NCBI GenBank assembly: GCA_035772405.1
Contig: JAYKKM010000012.1
Coordinates: 1 to 64,000, forward strand
From: Chrysogorgia sp. JL179-B06
Taxonomy: Eukaryota; Cnidaria; Anthozoa; Scleralcyonacea; Chrysogorgiidae
Direction of reading: 5' to 3'
DNA: 64,000 nucleotides
The position numbers and the translations under genes are program-made. Below are positions 1-13,754 of the stretch, piece after piece. Below the pieces are notes generated by a model. That model saw only the letters and a list, made by a program, of their open reading frames with translations. It had not been told where the DNA came from and made no database searches. Within the stretch, counting starts at the first letter, position 1, and the number at the start of each line of letters is the position of its first letter.

Positions 1-1730
1 ATATATGTTGAAAAATTTTTGTAAACAAAACTGTAAAATTAGGGAGCTGCTTTCCCAGATTTAAAATCGAATTAATCGGATATATTTCTTTTCCACAATC
101 GATTATGCTTTTAAACAGTTATCGGATAATTCGGAATCCATTTTCCTTTAATCACCCACTCGAAGTGTTTGATGCGGGGGTGATTGGGAGGATAATATTT
201 TCTTTCCGGGATTAATTACTATTTCACTGCGGGGCCAAGCCGTTGGCCAAAAGTTTACCCATAGTTTGATCGGGGTATTTACCAGTGGCTGCGTTTATTT
301 TATGCCTTGCGGGAATAATTTATCTAAAGTTTTTTTAATTTTAGATAGAATTTATTTACCCATTTTGCGTCCCATACATTTGCGTGGCGTTAGGCGGATT
401 TTTTTAAATCCTTGTTTTTTTTTTTCCCACGTTTTCTAAAAAACGTTAGTTTCGCCACCGCCCCAAAGTGTCATGTTTTGAGCGGATTAAATTTGGGGGG
501 GTACACCGTTTTTTGGGGGCGTTAAATATTAAATAAACAAGACATGTTTTTTTGCTTTCTTCATTTGCACTTGGGAATTAAAGTTTTCCCCGTTTTTTTT
601 TCCGGTTATTAAGTAATAAAGAATAAATTTATATTTTAATTTGCTGGTGTTACGTTCAATCAAGTTCTGAAATACACCTGTATTCTTTATTCAGTAATGC
701 CACAGGTATAATACATGCTTACATGTTACAAAACGTGCGAAAAAAATCGGGAGGAAAACTTAAAAACCTTTCAAGTGGCTTAAGCAAAACATGTTTTTTT
801 AATATTGTAACCGCCCAATAACGTTGTCCAGTTTCATTGCCTCAAACATAGACACCTGGACACATTCAACTTGCGCTTTGTCGCACAGTTTTATCCTATC
901 CTTTTCGAACATGTCTCAAAGCTCGAAGTCGAGTCCCGGTCTGGGATGACCATTTTGTTGCCTGAGGAAATCAAACATCAGCGAAATGCAAACACTGCGG
1001 GACGCAACAATTCGCCGACATGGTCACCCCTAATTTGGTTTTTTGACGGAAGAATCCGTTAATGTGGTCGCCAGAGTTATTTGCAGCTCCGCCGACGTCT
1101 GTGCAAGATTTTCAGCAAGGCCTGGACTTGTCGTCTCAAAGAAACGTGCCTCGCTTAAGCCAGCCGTTGTCGACGCACTTTTAATTTTAAACAAAAATAA
1201 CATGTAGACTCTGAGTGACTAGACCGTTTATATACATTGTATTTGTTACGTTCTTTAGTTTTTGACTTTTTGTTCACTTGAAAAAATATTGTAGAGTGAT
1301 ATTATTGTTTAATCTTGACAGGTAATAAAGGACTATGATTACGATTTACGAACACGTCTTAGTTAATTAAACCTGTCATAATTCATAACCCAATTATCCA
1401 TAAGAGTCTCGCAAATTCACTTTCGAGTGTCAAAGGTAAACAACTAAAGTAAACATCCTTAATATCGTCTCTGTCTTTTCATGCAAGAGCGCGAGAAAGT
1501 GCATAATCTATAATTGTGATTGACGTTCATTTTAAACGTAGTTTTAAAACGTTTTATACTGACTGGTGCAACCCCCAAAAATTTAGTAAAAACTTTAATT
1601 TAATTACAAACCACCATGGGCATGTCAATGATATCATATTTAAATTAATTATCAATACGATTAATCGATATTAATCGATTGTTGACAACGATTAATCGAT
1701 TACGAAAATTAACCGATGGGAGCAGCTCTA
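1..1730. other. AT-rich sequence, no gene recognised
   Basis: I see no intact gene, terminal repeat or RNA here. On the minus strand around 1190-1040 there is an open stretch of about 50 codons of ordinary composition (Ser/Thr/Ala/Leu rich, beginning KIKSASTTAG) that ends in stops; it could be a decayed coding piece of a transposon, but I cannot name a family. The rest is AT-rich with short T runs. Confidence 0.4.
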
Positions 1731-2389
1731 ACTGTAATTTGTTAGAAAACAAGACCCCCATATATTGATACCAGTGTACTGTTAGCATTGAAGGGGCTAT
1801 CCTGTATAAATATTATTGTATTATTATTATTATTATTATTATTTAATACTACTAATAATAATGCATTAACAATAATACTTACTAATAATAATGCCAAATG
1901 CAGATTGCAGATACCATATTTGCCATGTAACAAAGCCATATATTATGGCATAATAATAATAAGCTGTATTTTACATTGACAGAATTAAGTTGTGACCCAC
2001 TTAGGCCAGCTAAGTATATTTGTAGGTCTAACATGTTCCATAATGGGGTTGGAGTACTGTAAACACAGATTTATATATGGAATACATGCCAGTATACAAA
2101 ACATGGACGTCAAGATCATATCGTCAGAAACATAATATTCCTGGTTGAAAAAATTATAACCTTCTTATTGCCAGTGACGGCCTCTAACCATTGAGCCATC
2201 GAGATTCAGATGGAGAGAGGTTACAATCATTATATGCACAATGCACTGGTTCTAATGATACATGTACTGCCTATGCACAGCAGTTACTATATATTTCAGT
2301 AATGACTAATGATTGTGTGTGTTAATATATACACTGCTGTTATATCAATTAGAATCAGTACATCAATGTAACGTTTCACTCACCATCTG

Positions 2390-2475
2390 AGTCTTGGGTA
2401 GCTCAATTGTCAGAGCATCTCACTGGAAATCAGAAAGTTATCCCCGTCCGGGACACAGAATAATTTTTCTGAGGA
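2390..2475 (+). mobile_element. decayed tRNA-derived SINE
   Basis: The order GGTAGCTCAATTGTCAGAGC, then CTCACTGGAAATCAGAAAG, then CGGGACACAGAATAATTTTT follows the better-preserved SINE at 38632-38805 (GGCTCAATGGTTAGAGC, CTCACCGGCAATCAGAAGG, GGGACTCAGAAAATTTTTC). The A-box region is recognisable but the B box is badly mutated. It is absent from the second copy of the surrounding 2.2 kb repeat, so it entered after duplication or was lost from the other copy. Confidence 0.65.
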
Positions 2476-3221
2476 TATGATCTCGCTTGACAATCATCCA
2501 TGTACTGTATCGTCTGTTTCCCCCCAATCTCTCCCTTATTCACTACAGCAGTGTATATATTAAGTATGCTACAAAATTGTAGGCCAGGCCCAGGTCATAT
2601 AAACACAGCAATAGTATGCATGTTTCTTCACCCTAAACTACTGTATTTATAGGCTAATTATCAAGCATATAGTATTTATAATTTTAATCAAATAATAAAC
2701 ATACTGTACATGCAATTCCAAAATTTGTTACACCCACTTACTATTCTGCAGTATTTATAAAGAACAAATGGTATATATTTTAAACAAGCTAGGACTCATG
2801 GCCATTGTGCCATCTTGTGCCAGAACAATGGCCTACCATTGTGCTGCCACAAAGTGCCATTGTTCTAGCACAAGATGGCACAATTATGGCCAGTCCAAGC
2901 CTGAATTTTTAATACACATGCATGGATTTAATTCCATACTGTCAAAATATTATACAGTACATATATGTTTTGAAAATTCAAAACATTACACACCTTCAAA
3001 TTTTCCCAAATCTCTCTGTTAAGTATTCAAAATGTGTCTATTAGATTTCGGAGCTTGGAGCAAATACACAAGACAGTGTGCAATTATTTTAAATTACATT
3101 AAAATTAGCGAGTGAGTCAAGTCAAAAAGCACTGAACTGAACTTAACCGAAGGTAATGGCTACTCGTACGGTAGCCGTACGACGCTATAGTCTCTTAGAA
3201 TTCAACGAAATGCGTGTAAAA

Positions 3222-3290
3222 ATCACCAAAAATCCTAAACCTAACCCTAATCCTAACCAAATTGCTAACCCTAACCAAAAAAAAACTATG
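3222..3290 (+). repeat. telomere-like CCTAA-rich stretch
   Basis: Imperfect repeats of CCTAAACCTAACCCTAATCC type. The same stretch occurs twice more in the second repeat copy (about 12770-12810 and 12905-12955), so it travels with that repeat and does not mark a chromosome end. Confidence 0.6.
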
Positions 3291-3779
3291 CAGAAAAAGG
3301 CAAATTAATTGCTCAACACAGACGGGACCGGTGAGTCGCCGTGACAATCACAATGTACATATTACATTTTTATAATCCTTTTACCTTTTACTTGTGTCTG
3401 TCTTTGATTATCTTGTTCCCTTCAACACTACAGTTTCTGCTTGAAATCAGCTGATAATGTTAGACTATTATCCTTCATCCTATGATTTTGTGAGGAAATG
3501 GCTGGTTTTTATGGCAATATAAATTTCTGCCGTCGGCAAATGGCGGCTTTCTTCCGGAAAGCGGTTTTGTCGCGCTGGCGTCAATTTAAATTTAAATTAC
3601 GCCAAATTTAACGCACAAAAAAAACGTTTCAATACCGTTTCAATTTTTGCATTCGCAATCATGAGACGGTTGCAATTTAAATTTTATTCCAATGCAGAGG
3701 TCTACCAATCAGCTTCTGTCTATATCTAGTTACCAGGGCCACATTTTCCGATGCCGCGCATGAGGGACGGTTGATCATT

Positions 3780-3812
<33 letters not shown>

Positions 3813-3965
3813 ATATATATATACCTATAAACTGGATCCTAGATCTAGGAACCGCTTGGATCTCGTGTGATAAGGGACTAAAAACGCCGGTCGATATTAG
3901 CACCCTCGCCCTCAGGCCTTCGGCCGGCGCTTCGCGCCGGGCGAGGGGACTAGATCTGTAGGCGG

Positions 3966-4172
3966 AACACCACTCTTCTTTAAAACCCTGAGAATATACA
4001 AGCGTTTCGATGCCTTGCCCATCATATATTTCTATGTTTTGAGACCATTTTCAGACGATCGTCTAGAATTACTCCAAGTACCTTAAAAGAACTAACACGT
4101 TCAACTTCATGACCATCAATGGTAAGAGCAGGGACATCCGGTACCTCTTTAAAAAACAGATAATCATCGATT
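3966..4172 (-). pseudogene. LINE reverse transcriptase fragment
   Basis: Minus-strand translation gives an open stretch containing VERVSSFKVLGVILDDRL, the thumb-region motif (K-x-LGV-x-LD) found after the palm in Jockey/CR1/RTE-group non-LTR reverse transcriptases. Nothing upstream or downstream is intact. It adjoins a second LINE fragment at 4178-5095; the duplicated LGV motif suggests two different copies, not one. Confidence 0.6.
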
Positions 4173-4177
4173 TTATT

Positions 4178-5095
4178 TATTTATTTATTTTAACCATCTT
4201 TAGACACGGTGGCTTATCAACCAGTATAAAAATACAAGTAAAAATATAATAAATGGTTGCTTTTTCATAAGGCCGTGTGAGTGATATACAAGAAATATTG
4301 TTAAATATTGATAAAATAAGATAAAAGTTACATCTAGGAATCGTAATATAAAAAACTATGATAATAAGAAATTGTTTCATTTATTATTTGAGAGTAAAAT
4401 TTATCATTAGGGAGACAATTCCATGCCTTTGCAGCCGCGTTAGCCTAAAGCTTCTTTTCATGGCATTTGTGTTAGGTTTTTACAACATCAGGTCATTACT
4501 TCTAAGATTATACATCTCACGTCTTGCAAAAGTGAACATATTCGAAATAGATTCAGGGCATTGCTTTTTAATGACACTTTCCATGTACGAAGTGATTTTG
4601 GACATCCTTCGTTTATGGAGAGGATCCCATTCTAATTTATTTAAGACCTCTTCAGATCTTACTTCATAATCATCACCAGTTATAACTCTTCCAGCCCTGT
4701 TTTGTAATTTTTGTAATTTTTCTTGAAGTGTTTTACTGCAATTTTCCCATACCATACCATTGCACAGTAATCGAAATGAGGTAAAATTAGTGTTTGATAT
4801 ATACATTTTTGGGAATCTCTATCAACAAATGTATTAACCTTCTTGATCATTCCTATTGTCTTAGAAAACCTTTTTGCCAATGTTGTCAATTTCAGGCATC
4901 CCAGTTTAATTTTTCGTCAATTATTATTCCGAGACTTTTTGTAGATGATACTCGATACTCGGATACTCGATACTCGGACGCAAGGTTACCCTTGTTGGTA
5001 TGTTTCTGACGCCAACATGACATGAAATGGGATATACGCGCCGATTCAATAAGATATATTGTTACAAGTAGTTGTAATTTGCTTTTGGTAGCCAT
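4178..5095 (-). pseudogene. LINE reverse transcriptase C-terminus
   Basis: Read on the minus strand, several short overlapping frames together give the end of a non-LTR RT: LGIIIDEKLNWDA, then TLILPHFDYCAMVW, then KLQKLQNRAGRVITG and a basic tail ending near 4480. The pattern L-P-x-x-DYC followed by LQ-N-RA-R-x-I is typical of Jockey/CR1-group LINEs. Frameshifts break it at about 4700-4900. The 4180-4480 part is probably 3' untranslated sequence. Confidence 0.7.
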
Positions 5096-5268
5096 TGAAC
5101 TTAGTGCAAATCGTACGTTTCTCAGTAGTTGTAGTTATAGTTGGTTTGAATTCAGAAAAGGGAACTTGAATCATGTTTGCTAAATTTGCACAACGACGAC
5201 GTTGTTTATGTAAGGTTGAATTTGAATCACGAATTGATATCCATACGGGGATTTGTTGACGCTCAAAA

Positions 5269-6412
5269 ACAGGGGCGGATCTAGGAATTTTTATACCTTA
5301 GTCAAAATGGCGGGGTACACATATTTAGGAGGGTACGGGGGCATTCACGATTCACCCCGGAAATTTTTTGAATTTGGGTCTCTGAAATGGCATTTGACTG
5401 ATGACAGCACTCTTGAGCATTTGTTTTAATGTTTTCAAACATGTTTTTTACGAAACATTTTATTATTTTTATAGGTTTTTTTGTCCAATTCGAACTTTGA
5501 TAAAACATGAATTATTTTATTCTCGACTTACTTTTCATACACCAGGTCGTATTTCATACACCAGACAACGAGGTTCAACAACAATCGGTCAATATGAAGT
5601 TTAAACCTTTTAAAAGTCAATACGAAACGCTTACATATAGGTTACACGGCACCCGTAAACTGAAATTGAATATCGCTTAATCTTAATCATCGTTTTGTCG
5701 ACGGTATATATGTAAATATATGTTATATGGTAATTGAGCAACGATTACGGCCAGAGACGCACAATTCACAATAGCAATACTAGATTATCAATACACTAGT
5801 TTAAGACTAGTAAGACAGTAGTTTATCAATCAATATATACATTTACACGATCGCCGTGGCCCGTACAACCCTTGCCTTTCCGTTCGCGGACATATTTTGG
5901 ATTAGTTTCTCTGTGCCAAAATTCCTGCTAAGGAAAGCTTGAAGTGCTGTTTACCGCACTGAGTAGTTCGTCGACAGAACTCTTGCGCGAAACGTTGATT
6001 TGCCTCACCAGATCATCGTACACTTCTTGCAGACAACTGTTCATCGTTTCTTTCAACAGTTTCGTAAAAACTCGCCACAGATCGGTCAAATTGGCCGATC
6101 ACCATGGAGATCGGTGTATTTACCAATCAAATAGCTGGAAAATGACTCAAATCGGTCAAAGCTCATGCGGAAGATAGCTGAGAAGAACACTGCTCACATT
6201 GTTATTTGTACCTCCTCCGCAGTTTTTGTTGGGGCAAGAAGGGCGCGGGCAGGAAAGACGCGGGCGAGAGAGCCTGTGCCGTCAGTACCGATGAATCACG
6301 AATGATTATGAAACAACTGGACCTTGTTGTAATTGCGAAAATTTTTACAGCGACTGCTAAAGGTCGATTCGGAATTTTTTGACCGGTTTGACGTACGCTA
6401 AATTCGCCCCTG
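5269..6412. mobile_element. non-autonomous hAT-like transposon, 1.1 kb
   Basis: The left end reads CAGGGGCGGATCTAGG and the reverse complement of the right end reads CAGGGGCGAATTTAGCG. Both ends are flanked by the 8-bp word GCTCAAAA (5261-5268 and 6413-6420), with one extra A on the left. CAGGGG termini with an 8-bp target duplication fit the hAT superfamily. No transposase is visible inside; the interior has short frames only. Confidence 0.75.
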
Positions 6413-6420
6413 GCTCAAAA

Positions 6421-7465
6421 TCACACGAAGGGCTATCCCTTTCTCATCTCCTCGGGCAAATTACTAATCATCACATCAAATTGTGTAAATATATCTTCAA
6501 ATTTCTCACTGAGTAACCGATAGCTCGTATCACTTATTTCGAAAACATATACCCATAAAGTCACACACTAATTGTTTTGCGTCGCCTGTGGTTTACGAAG
6601 CAATTAACGCTTTCGTAACCGAGACGTGTTCGGCAAGCCATTGGAGTCTAGCTTCGGACTCGTTGGAAAGGATCAACTTGCAAACTCTCTAAATCCAACG
6701 TCGCAAAATAGGGGTAGAATTTGTCGGCTGGTTCAAACTCAAACTCCATATCTTCGAGCTCTTCGAATACCCTCTTTTTTAACAGGTAGGTACGGCCAGG
6801 AAATTTATGTTTGACGTTGGTTTGTCACATGTTTGTTCATGGCGTATCAATCGGTAAGGTTTGGGTAAAAAAAATTTGTCGCATTTCGAGCACACGAAAC
6901 ACTCACTATAATAAACTACTACTCCTCATGGTCTAGCAAACTCACTGCTCTGGTATTACGTAAACTACTAGTACTAGAAATACGTATGCGCAACAACCCC
7001 TCGCCCTATTGCTGTTTGAAATTTACAGTACAGTACCTCTTTTAGTTCTAAATTACTTGAATTAGATAATAGCCACTTTGCCAAACTACTGTAAATTAAA
7101 TTTCCAGTGGACAATATCTCTCAGAGCTTTGTATTGTCTGAATTTAATTGTTTCATAGGACATCAAAATAAATACATGCAGCCCAATTAAACTTTTTTAA
7201 TTTTTGAGTGCAGCAACAGTATAGTGGGGGGTCTATCTGCTGTTTCTACCATCAATCCCTAAGAAAGAAATTACTTTTATCACAATATTGATGACTCACG
7301 AAATAATCAATGCAGTATTTTGTAGACACCAAAGGCTGTTGAAGGAAGAAAGTGCATCTCTATCAATGGCATGCATATAGTGCAAATGTATAGGGGTCCA
7401 TTCAAATTAGATTTACTACGACGTATTAGGGATTCTAGTTCATTCTACTCCAATTGTTGGTGTGG
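6421..7465. other. intervening sequence, nothing recognised
   Basis: AT-rich sequence without a convincing open frame, inverted-repeat pair or tRNA-like motif. Short frames at 6626-6814 have no recognisable domain. Confidence 0.4.
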
Positions 7466-7735
7466 ATAGATTATATACAGTAAGTTGATAATTCTCCCCA
7501 CATTGGACTACTGTGATGTGGAGCTGGCAGGAATATGGATAACTAAATATTGATGGTCATAATCAGAGGTCTCTATGCATATCAGGGAAACTGATCTTTC
7601 CTAAGTCGGGACTTGAAAACTGATTGGTTAGTAGAAATCCCAAGTTTTGTACCTCTTGTATTAGAAGCAAGTTACATTGTGTAATGCTAGTTAGGAAATT
7701 GCATGGCATTTTAACATCATATCTACCAGTAAAGA
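7466..7735 (+). pseudogene. LINE RT remnant, plus strand
   Basis: One frame reads LIILPTLDYCDVELAGIW, which matches the LILP-x-LDYC motif near the C-terminus of CR1/L2-group reverse transcriptases, followed by residues typical of the next helix (RSLCISGKLI). Stops and frameshifts interrupt it, so it is an old fragment. Confidence 0.55.
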
Positions 7736-8176
7736 GCTATTTTCCATGTTTCAATTAATCTGTTCATACATGTTATAGCACCATTATCTATTGCCTTAAT
7801 TAACAATATGTGAAGGATATACAACTTTTGAGTTAAAATAATTTTTTGTAACATTGTACTGTAACATTGTACTGTACATTTGTAAATATCTGTTGAAATT
7901 TGTAACAACTGTAATTTGTTAGAAAACAAGACCCCCATATATTGATACCACTGTTAGCATTGAAGGGGCTATCCTGTATAAATATTATTGTATTATTATT
8001 ATTATTATTAATACTACTAATAATAATGCATTAACAATAATACTACTAATAATAATGCCTAATGCAGATTACAGATACCATATTTGCCATGTAACAAAAC
8101 ATATATATGGCATTGTGTACTATAGTATCTAAATTATATCACCGTGCACATATATATTATTACCTATATTCAGAAT

Positions 8177-11100
8177 CACGGTGGGCACGGAGGCCTCTTT
8201 ATATGGCAAGGGTCTGCCATACTTATGATCAGCGGAGTATCAAATAAGTCAAAAAAATTATATTCAAAATGGCGGCTTTGCCAATGTATTGCCAACATAT
8301 TGATGTTCATTGATCTTGGAACCGAACCTTTATTTGCTCAAACGAACTGTTTGGGATTTGGCCGGTAACATCGTCGTATTTGTTTTTCAAGCAACCGCTC
8401 AAAATTCTCCTTAACGCAAGAATACATGTGGATTGTTTCTATTATGGACGTCTAGAAGAAAGCAAGCTTTTGATCGAAAAAATCCGTATTTAACTCAAAA
8501 GAAGTCTGACCTTAGTGAAAGTGCGATGGAGTCCCGGTTTAAAAAGACACTTCAAGGGAGATTGGAAGTTATCGTTAGCCCAGAAACGGATTTTTCTTTT
8601 ATTAATTATTTATTGTATAAAATCATCTGAATTTACTATATTATATATTATGGTTCATTTGGATTGCATTAGTTATGTTTTGCAATGAAGACCAGATTTA
8701 GACCGCGGGAGGATGTTGCTTATACCCAGGATAAATGTATATCCAGTGGATAAGTCCTATCCAGCAGATATATTTTCATCTGAGATGGCCATCTGAGAAA
8801 AAATTGCAAATGAATACATGACATGTTGAAAACAACATATTCACTTCCATATTTTTTCTCAGATGACTATTAAGTGGCTACATAATAAATTGGCTTGATA
8901 CCGATGGGACCTATCAACTGGATATGTTACTGTATCTGCACTTCAGACAACCAGCCCCTGGTCTTAAGACTTTAATAAAATATCCTTGTAAATTTGGACT
9001 CCTCGTTAACTGATTTGGGCCCCTTTCCAAACAGTTTGGTACCTTGGTTGATTAAACTGCCAAAAAGTAAAAACATTAAATACTGGTACAAGATCACATT
9101 TTCCAGTTTAAATTTGTTTTATTAAAATAATACAGTTAGTACAACATGTAACAAACTTGATATCATTATACTTTTACATCAGGCTAACCAGGCATCTCCA
9201 TTCTCCATGTGATCAGGATATTTGATGTGTACTTTTTATATAATATATGAAATATGTAACTGAGGAAATTGTTTGAATAACTTACAAATATTATAAGTAA
9301 ATACAAAAATGCCATGTCTCGTATACAAATAGAATGAAAACATGTTGCAACCAGAATCACATCAATATATTCCAGGGTTGAAATGCCTCAGAGTTGGGTG
9401 ACTTCTTACAAATAATTTCCTTTAGTTATTACACCATCACACTTTCCTCACACCAATGTAATGAATCCGACCCAGAATTTGGACTTGCTCTCACTTCTTT
9501 TGTCAACTGTAAAACAATTAAAGTAAAATAATCATCATTTATTCCAAAAGTTGGCTATCGACTATAATTTCCCCCATTCATACACTTTCCTCAAACTGCC
9601 TATGGTACAAATGGGAGCAGTAACAACAGGTCTGTTGACTGATGCTCTTTTCAAAGCCACAAAAACAGGATTCATAATGTGTTACCCTTACAGGTATTAT
9701 ATACACCTGCTTGTGGTTACAGTTATCTCTTACATCATAACACTCTTTAGGAAGCCAAATCAGATGAACAAATTAATGCCGAAAGATTTGCATTCACTAT
9801 TGGACATAATTTGTATTTTTCTATACCTCCTTGGAAACAGTAATGAAACCTAATCCATATTTCTCAAACACTTAAAATGCACTAACAGGTATAATACCTA
9901 TATGCCCAATAGTGCAGGTAGTAGGTGCAACTGTATTAAATAAACACTGCAGACAGGGTTGTAGCTATGGTGGGCGGCGCTGGGGCGGGCCAGCCCACCA
10001 CTCTTGGTCGATATCAGCCCTGCCGCCCAGCACAGAATTCACTAAATCAAATAGTAAATATATCAATATTTTAGTGCTTTTCATTCAAAAATAAAGTATT
10101 TTGTGTCATTTTGTGATTTGCAACGCATATTTAATCACAATTTTCATGTAAACTCCACGATTAGTTCAAAAATAGATGCGTAGTACTCTTTTCGCGGTGT
10201 TCTTTGAAATTAACATTAATTCTTAGAAAACCGCTGAGTTAGAGATCTGGGACTAGTGTCAATTGTTTGTTTCACATTGACTTACCATATTCATTCATCC
10301 ATGTGTGCTTGACCGCACTTTATTATTATATTACCGGTCCGCCCTGTTGCGCTCGCATCCGCGTCGGGCCATCGGCACATCGCCATGAGCCCACCACTAA
10401 AATTGGTCTTGCTACAACCCTGACTGCAGATATACATGGAAAAAGTTTGAACAGTGTGCTTGAGGTCAGCAAGATTTTGCACACTAACATGCATGACGCA
10501 TGAAAATATTGAAACACACTGTCATAACTACAGACACAAATAAGCTAAAATATGAAGACGCAATGTTTGTGTTGGACCATTTTGAGTTTATATTGGTATC
10601 ACTGATTTCATCTTAGCTGGACACTAGGCTAGTGTGGTTAATTTTTATTAATTTGAGGAATTTTTATTTCAATTCACTTCACTTGAAATCCTATCTAGAC
10701 CAAGGTGGGATTTCACCATATCAGACTAGCTCCAGTTTCCCATATGAACACAAAACAATTGTCCATATAGAATAACAAGAACTCAATTATCTCACTTGAA
10801 TGGGTCATCCTGGCTCATAACTATGAACAGGCTAGATCAACCTTATCGGTATGATAATCAATGGTCATTTTTCTTTGCCAATGGCATCTGGAAATTCAAC
10901 TGATCATAAATTTTAGAATTTGTTTTGCAATAATATTAATATCATGCTGTACTGTATAGGCGAACTGTATAGGTGTTACTGTATGCTGTATGCTGTATGC
11001 TGTACTGCATAGGTGAACCTACATACATGTCTCTCAGTACACAAAAAAAGTGTATCCATGCTTATAAACAACAGTATGTTCCACATTGTTCAACAAATTC

Positions 11101-11737
11101 AGTAGACTGTAATCTACAATCTATTGCGAAAAGTATACCAAATCGTTCCCTAGTCCTTACCTTTATTTTAGCACAGTCATTGATCACACATCTTCAATAA
11201 ACGTTGCCACAACCACACCTCAAGACCCCCTCACAAACAGCGATGGGAAAACCATCTAGCCCTGTCAATAACAAATAGTACGGGTTTAAAAACGAGAACA
11301 ACAAGTAAATGTTTGACTTAAATGAAACACAAAAAACATACGATTGTTACCTGATTATTTTTCCTACTGTACAATGCAAAATATCCCTCGTACGTACTGC
11401 ATTGAAAATTCCTTTTGAAGCCAAAGTTTGGTAAACGACGCAGATTCTCGCTTTATACAAGGAATCGAGTTAACGCTTTACAAACAGCAGTCGGTTTTCT
11501 TGTAAAATCCGTTGACAGTTGGACGTATTTGATATCATTCGAAAGCGCAGAGATTTTTCATTTGTTTTATGAAGAAATCGCTTCTTAAAACGCGAAAGGA
11601 ACGCTGGGATACATTGACAAAATCATGGATTTGCATAACAAATTATTGGCTCAGGTACCCCCCGCGAAGCCATAATTCAGACGCGATTTTGCCGACGCTT
11701 TAGATTTCCTAATTTTCCCGCCGGTGTGCCCACCGTG
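8177..11737. mobile_element. CMC-type (CACTA-like) transposon, 3.6 kb, non-autonomous
   Basis: The left end reads CACGGTGGGCACGGAGGC and the reverse complement of the right end CACGGTGGGCACACCGGC: 12 identical terminal bases, then similar ones. AAT flanks both ends (8174-8176 and 11738-11740), a 3-bp target duplication as expected for the CACTA/EnSpm group. I find no transposase; the only long frame (9551-9853) has no recognisable domain. It interrupts the second copy of the 2.2 kb repeat, with about 60 bp of other sequence on each side, so the insertion was compound. Confidence 0.7.
9954..10422. mobile_element. hAT MITE with perfect 8-bp duplication
   Basis: The ends are CAGGGTTGTAGCTA on the left and, inverted, CAGGGTTGTAGCAA on the right. 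Immediately outside both is ACTGCAGA (9946-9953 and 10423-10430). Length is 469 bp, with no coding. Terminal CAGGG plus an 8-bp duplication identifies a hAT MITE. It is nested inside the CMC-type element. Confidence 0.85.
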
Positions 11738-12691
11738 AATGCCATGCCTAGTCTGCTTGTCGACAATGATCTAGCTAACACACATAGTAGTATCAACAGA
11801 CCCAATATGAACATAATAATAACAAGCTGTATTTTACATTCATAGAATAAGTTGTGACCCACTAGGCCAGCTAAGTACTGTACTTCTAACATGTTCCATA
11901 ATGGATGGAGTAACGTAAACACAGATTATATAATGGAATACATGCCAGTATACAAAACATGGACGTCAAGATCATATCGCCAGAAACATAATATTCCTGG
12001 TTGAAAAAATTAAAACCTTCTTATTGCCAGTGACGGCCTCTAACATATATTACCACTATGAACAAAAAACTATTAATTTTAAAAAAAGGAAAAGATCCGT
12101 TGCAATACGTAACAAGGCCACCAAGTTCTCCTCAGTAAGAAGAACCCCGCGAAGAACCAAACCAACAAAAAGGATAACGTGGACTGTTCAGAGCAAAACC
12201 ACGGCGCGTGTTTGACAATGAGCTTGCTTGACAATCATCCATGTACTGTATTGTCTGCATGTTTCCCCCCGAGCTCTTCCTTATTCACTACAGCAGTGTG
12301 TATATTAAGTATTAACACTGACAAGTATACATAGTATTGCTTCTTTATTGCTACAAAATTGTAGGCCAGGCCCAGGTCATAAACAACAGCAATAGTATGC
12401 ATGTTTTTCTCCCTAAACTACTGTATATATAGGCTAATTATCAAACATATAGTATTTATAATTTTAATCAAATAATAAACATACTGTACATGCAATTCCA
12501 AAATTTGTACTACCACTTACTATTCTGTAGTATTATAAAGAACAAATGGTATATATTTTAAACAGGCTAGGACTGGCCATTGTGCCATCTTGTTATACAT
12601 ATATATGTTTTGAAAATTCAAAAGTGTACAATTATTTAAATTACATTAAACTTGGCAAGTCAAGTCAAAAAGTTAAAACGAATAAAGTGAA

Positions 12692-12960
12692 GGAACTGAA
12701 GGTAATGCTACCGTACGACGCTATAGTCTCTTAGAATTCAACGAAATGCGGGTAAATATCACCAAAATCTTAAACCTAACAAATCCTAACCAAATTGCTA
12801 ACCCTCACTGAACTGAACTGAACTGAAAGTAATGGCTATTCGTACGGTAGCCGTACGACGCTATAGTCTCTTAGAATTCAACGAAATGCGGGTAAATATC
12901 ACCAAAATCCTAAACCTAACCCTAATCCTAACCAAATTGCTAACCCTAACCAAAATGCAG
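12692..12960 (+). repeat. local tandem duplication in repeat copy 2
   Basis: The string GCTACCGTACGACGCTATAG and the following GTCTCTTAGAATTCAACGAA occur at about 12707 and again at about 12848, each followed by telomere-like CCTAA runs. Copy 1 has this unit once (about 3160-3290), so the roughly 140-bp doubling arose within copy 2. Confidence 0.7.
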
Positions 12961-13340
12961 AAAAGGCAAATTAATTCCTCAACACAGACCGGTGAGTCGG
13001 TGACAATCACAATGTACATAATTATAATAGTCCTTTTACCTTTTTCTTGTGTCTGTCTTTGATTATCTTGTCCAGGAAATGGCTGGTTTTTATGGCAATA
13101 TAACTTTCAATGGCGGCTTCTTCCGGAAAGCGGTTTGTCGCGCTGGCGTCAATTACATTTAAATTACGCCAAATTTAACGCACCAAAAAACCGTTTCAAT
13201 ACCGTTTCAATTTTTGCATTCGCAATCATGTGACGGTTGCAATTTAAATATTAATTCAAATGCAGAGGTCTACCAATGAGCATCTGTCTATATCTAGTTA
13301 CCAGGGCCAAATATTCCGATGCCGCGCATGAGGACGGTTG

Positions 13341-13492
<152 letters not shown>

Positions 13493-13754
13493 GATCCGAG
13501 ATCAGGAACAGCTTGGATCTCGCGTGATAAGGGACTAAACGCCGGTAGATATTATCACCCTCGCCCTCAGGCCATGGGCGAGGGGATAACCGCATTGGTA
13601 CGAGGCTTTACTATCTCCACTGCGACTTTGATTTCAATAAGCCCACCACCTGTTTTTGTAATTTTGCGCAATATCACAACTGCCTTGGATTTCGAGGCAG
13701 CACTTCCCTTGCGATAGTAACTTCTAGTATATAAGTAAGTTTACTAGCTTCTGT

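Larger units (their letters stand above)
1733..3950 (+). repeat. 2.2 kb dispersed repeat, copy 1
   Basis: This segment starts at the word CTGTAATTTGTTAGAAAAC and ends near the GC-rich hairpin CTTCGGCCGGCGCTTCGCGC. It recurs at 7908-8115 plus 11806-13590 in the same order and orientation: ATT-rich microsatellite, a stretch containing ACATGGACGTCAAGATC, telomere-like CCTAA runs, a TA array, and a closing CACCCTCGCCCTCAGGCC. Copy 1 carries a SINE-like insert (2390-2475) that copy 2 lacks. No coding capacity is visible. It could be a non-autonomous transposon or a local segmental duplication. Confidence 0.75.

Noticed and set aside
3222..3290. Telomere or interstitial telomeric repeat
   Set aside because: The repeats are few and irregular and move with a dispersed repeat unit.
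9551..9853. 100-residue frame as a membrane protein gene
   Set aside because: Hydrophobic by composition only, no domain, and it lies in a transposon interior with equally plausible antisense exons.
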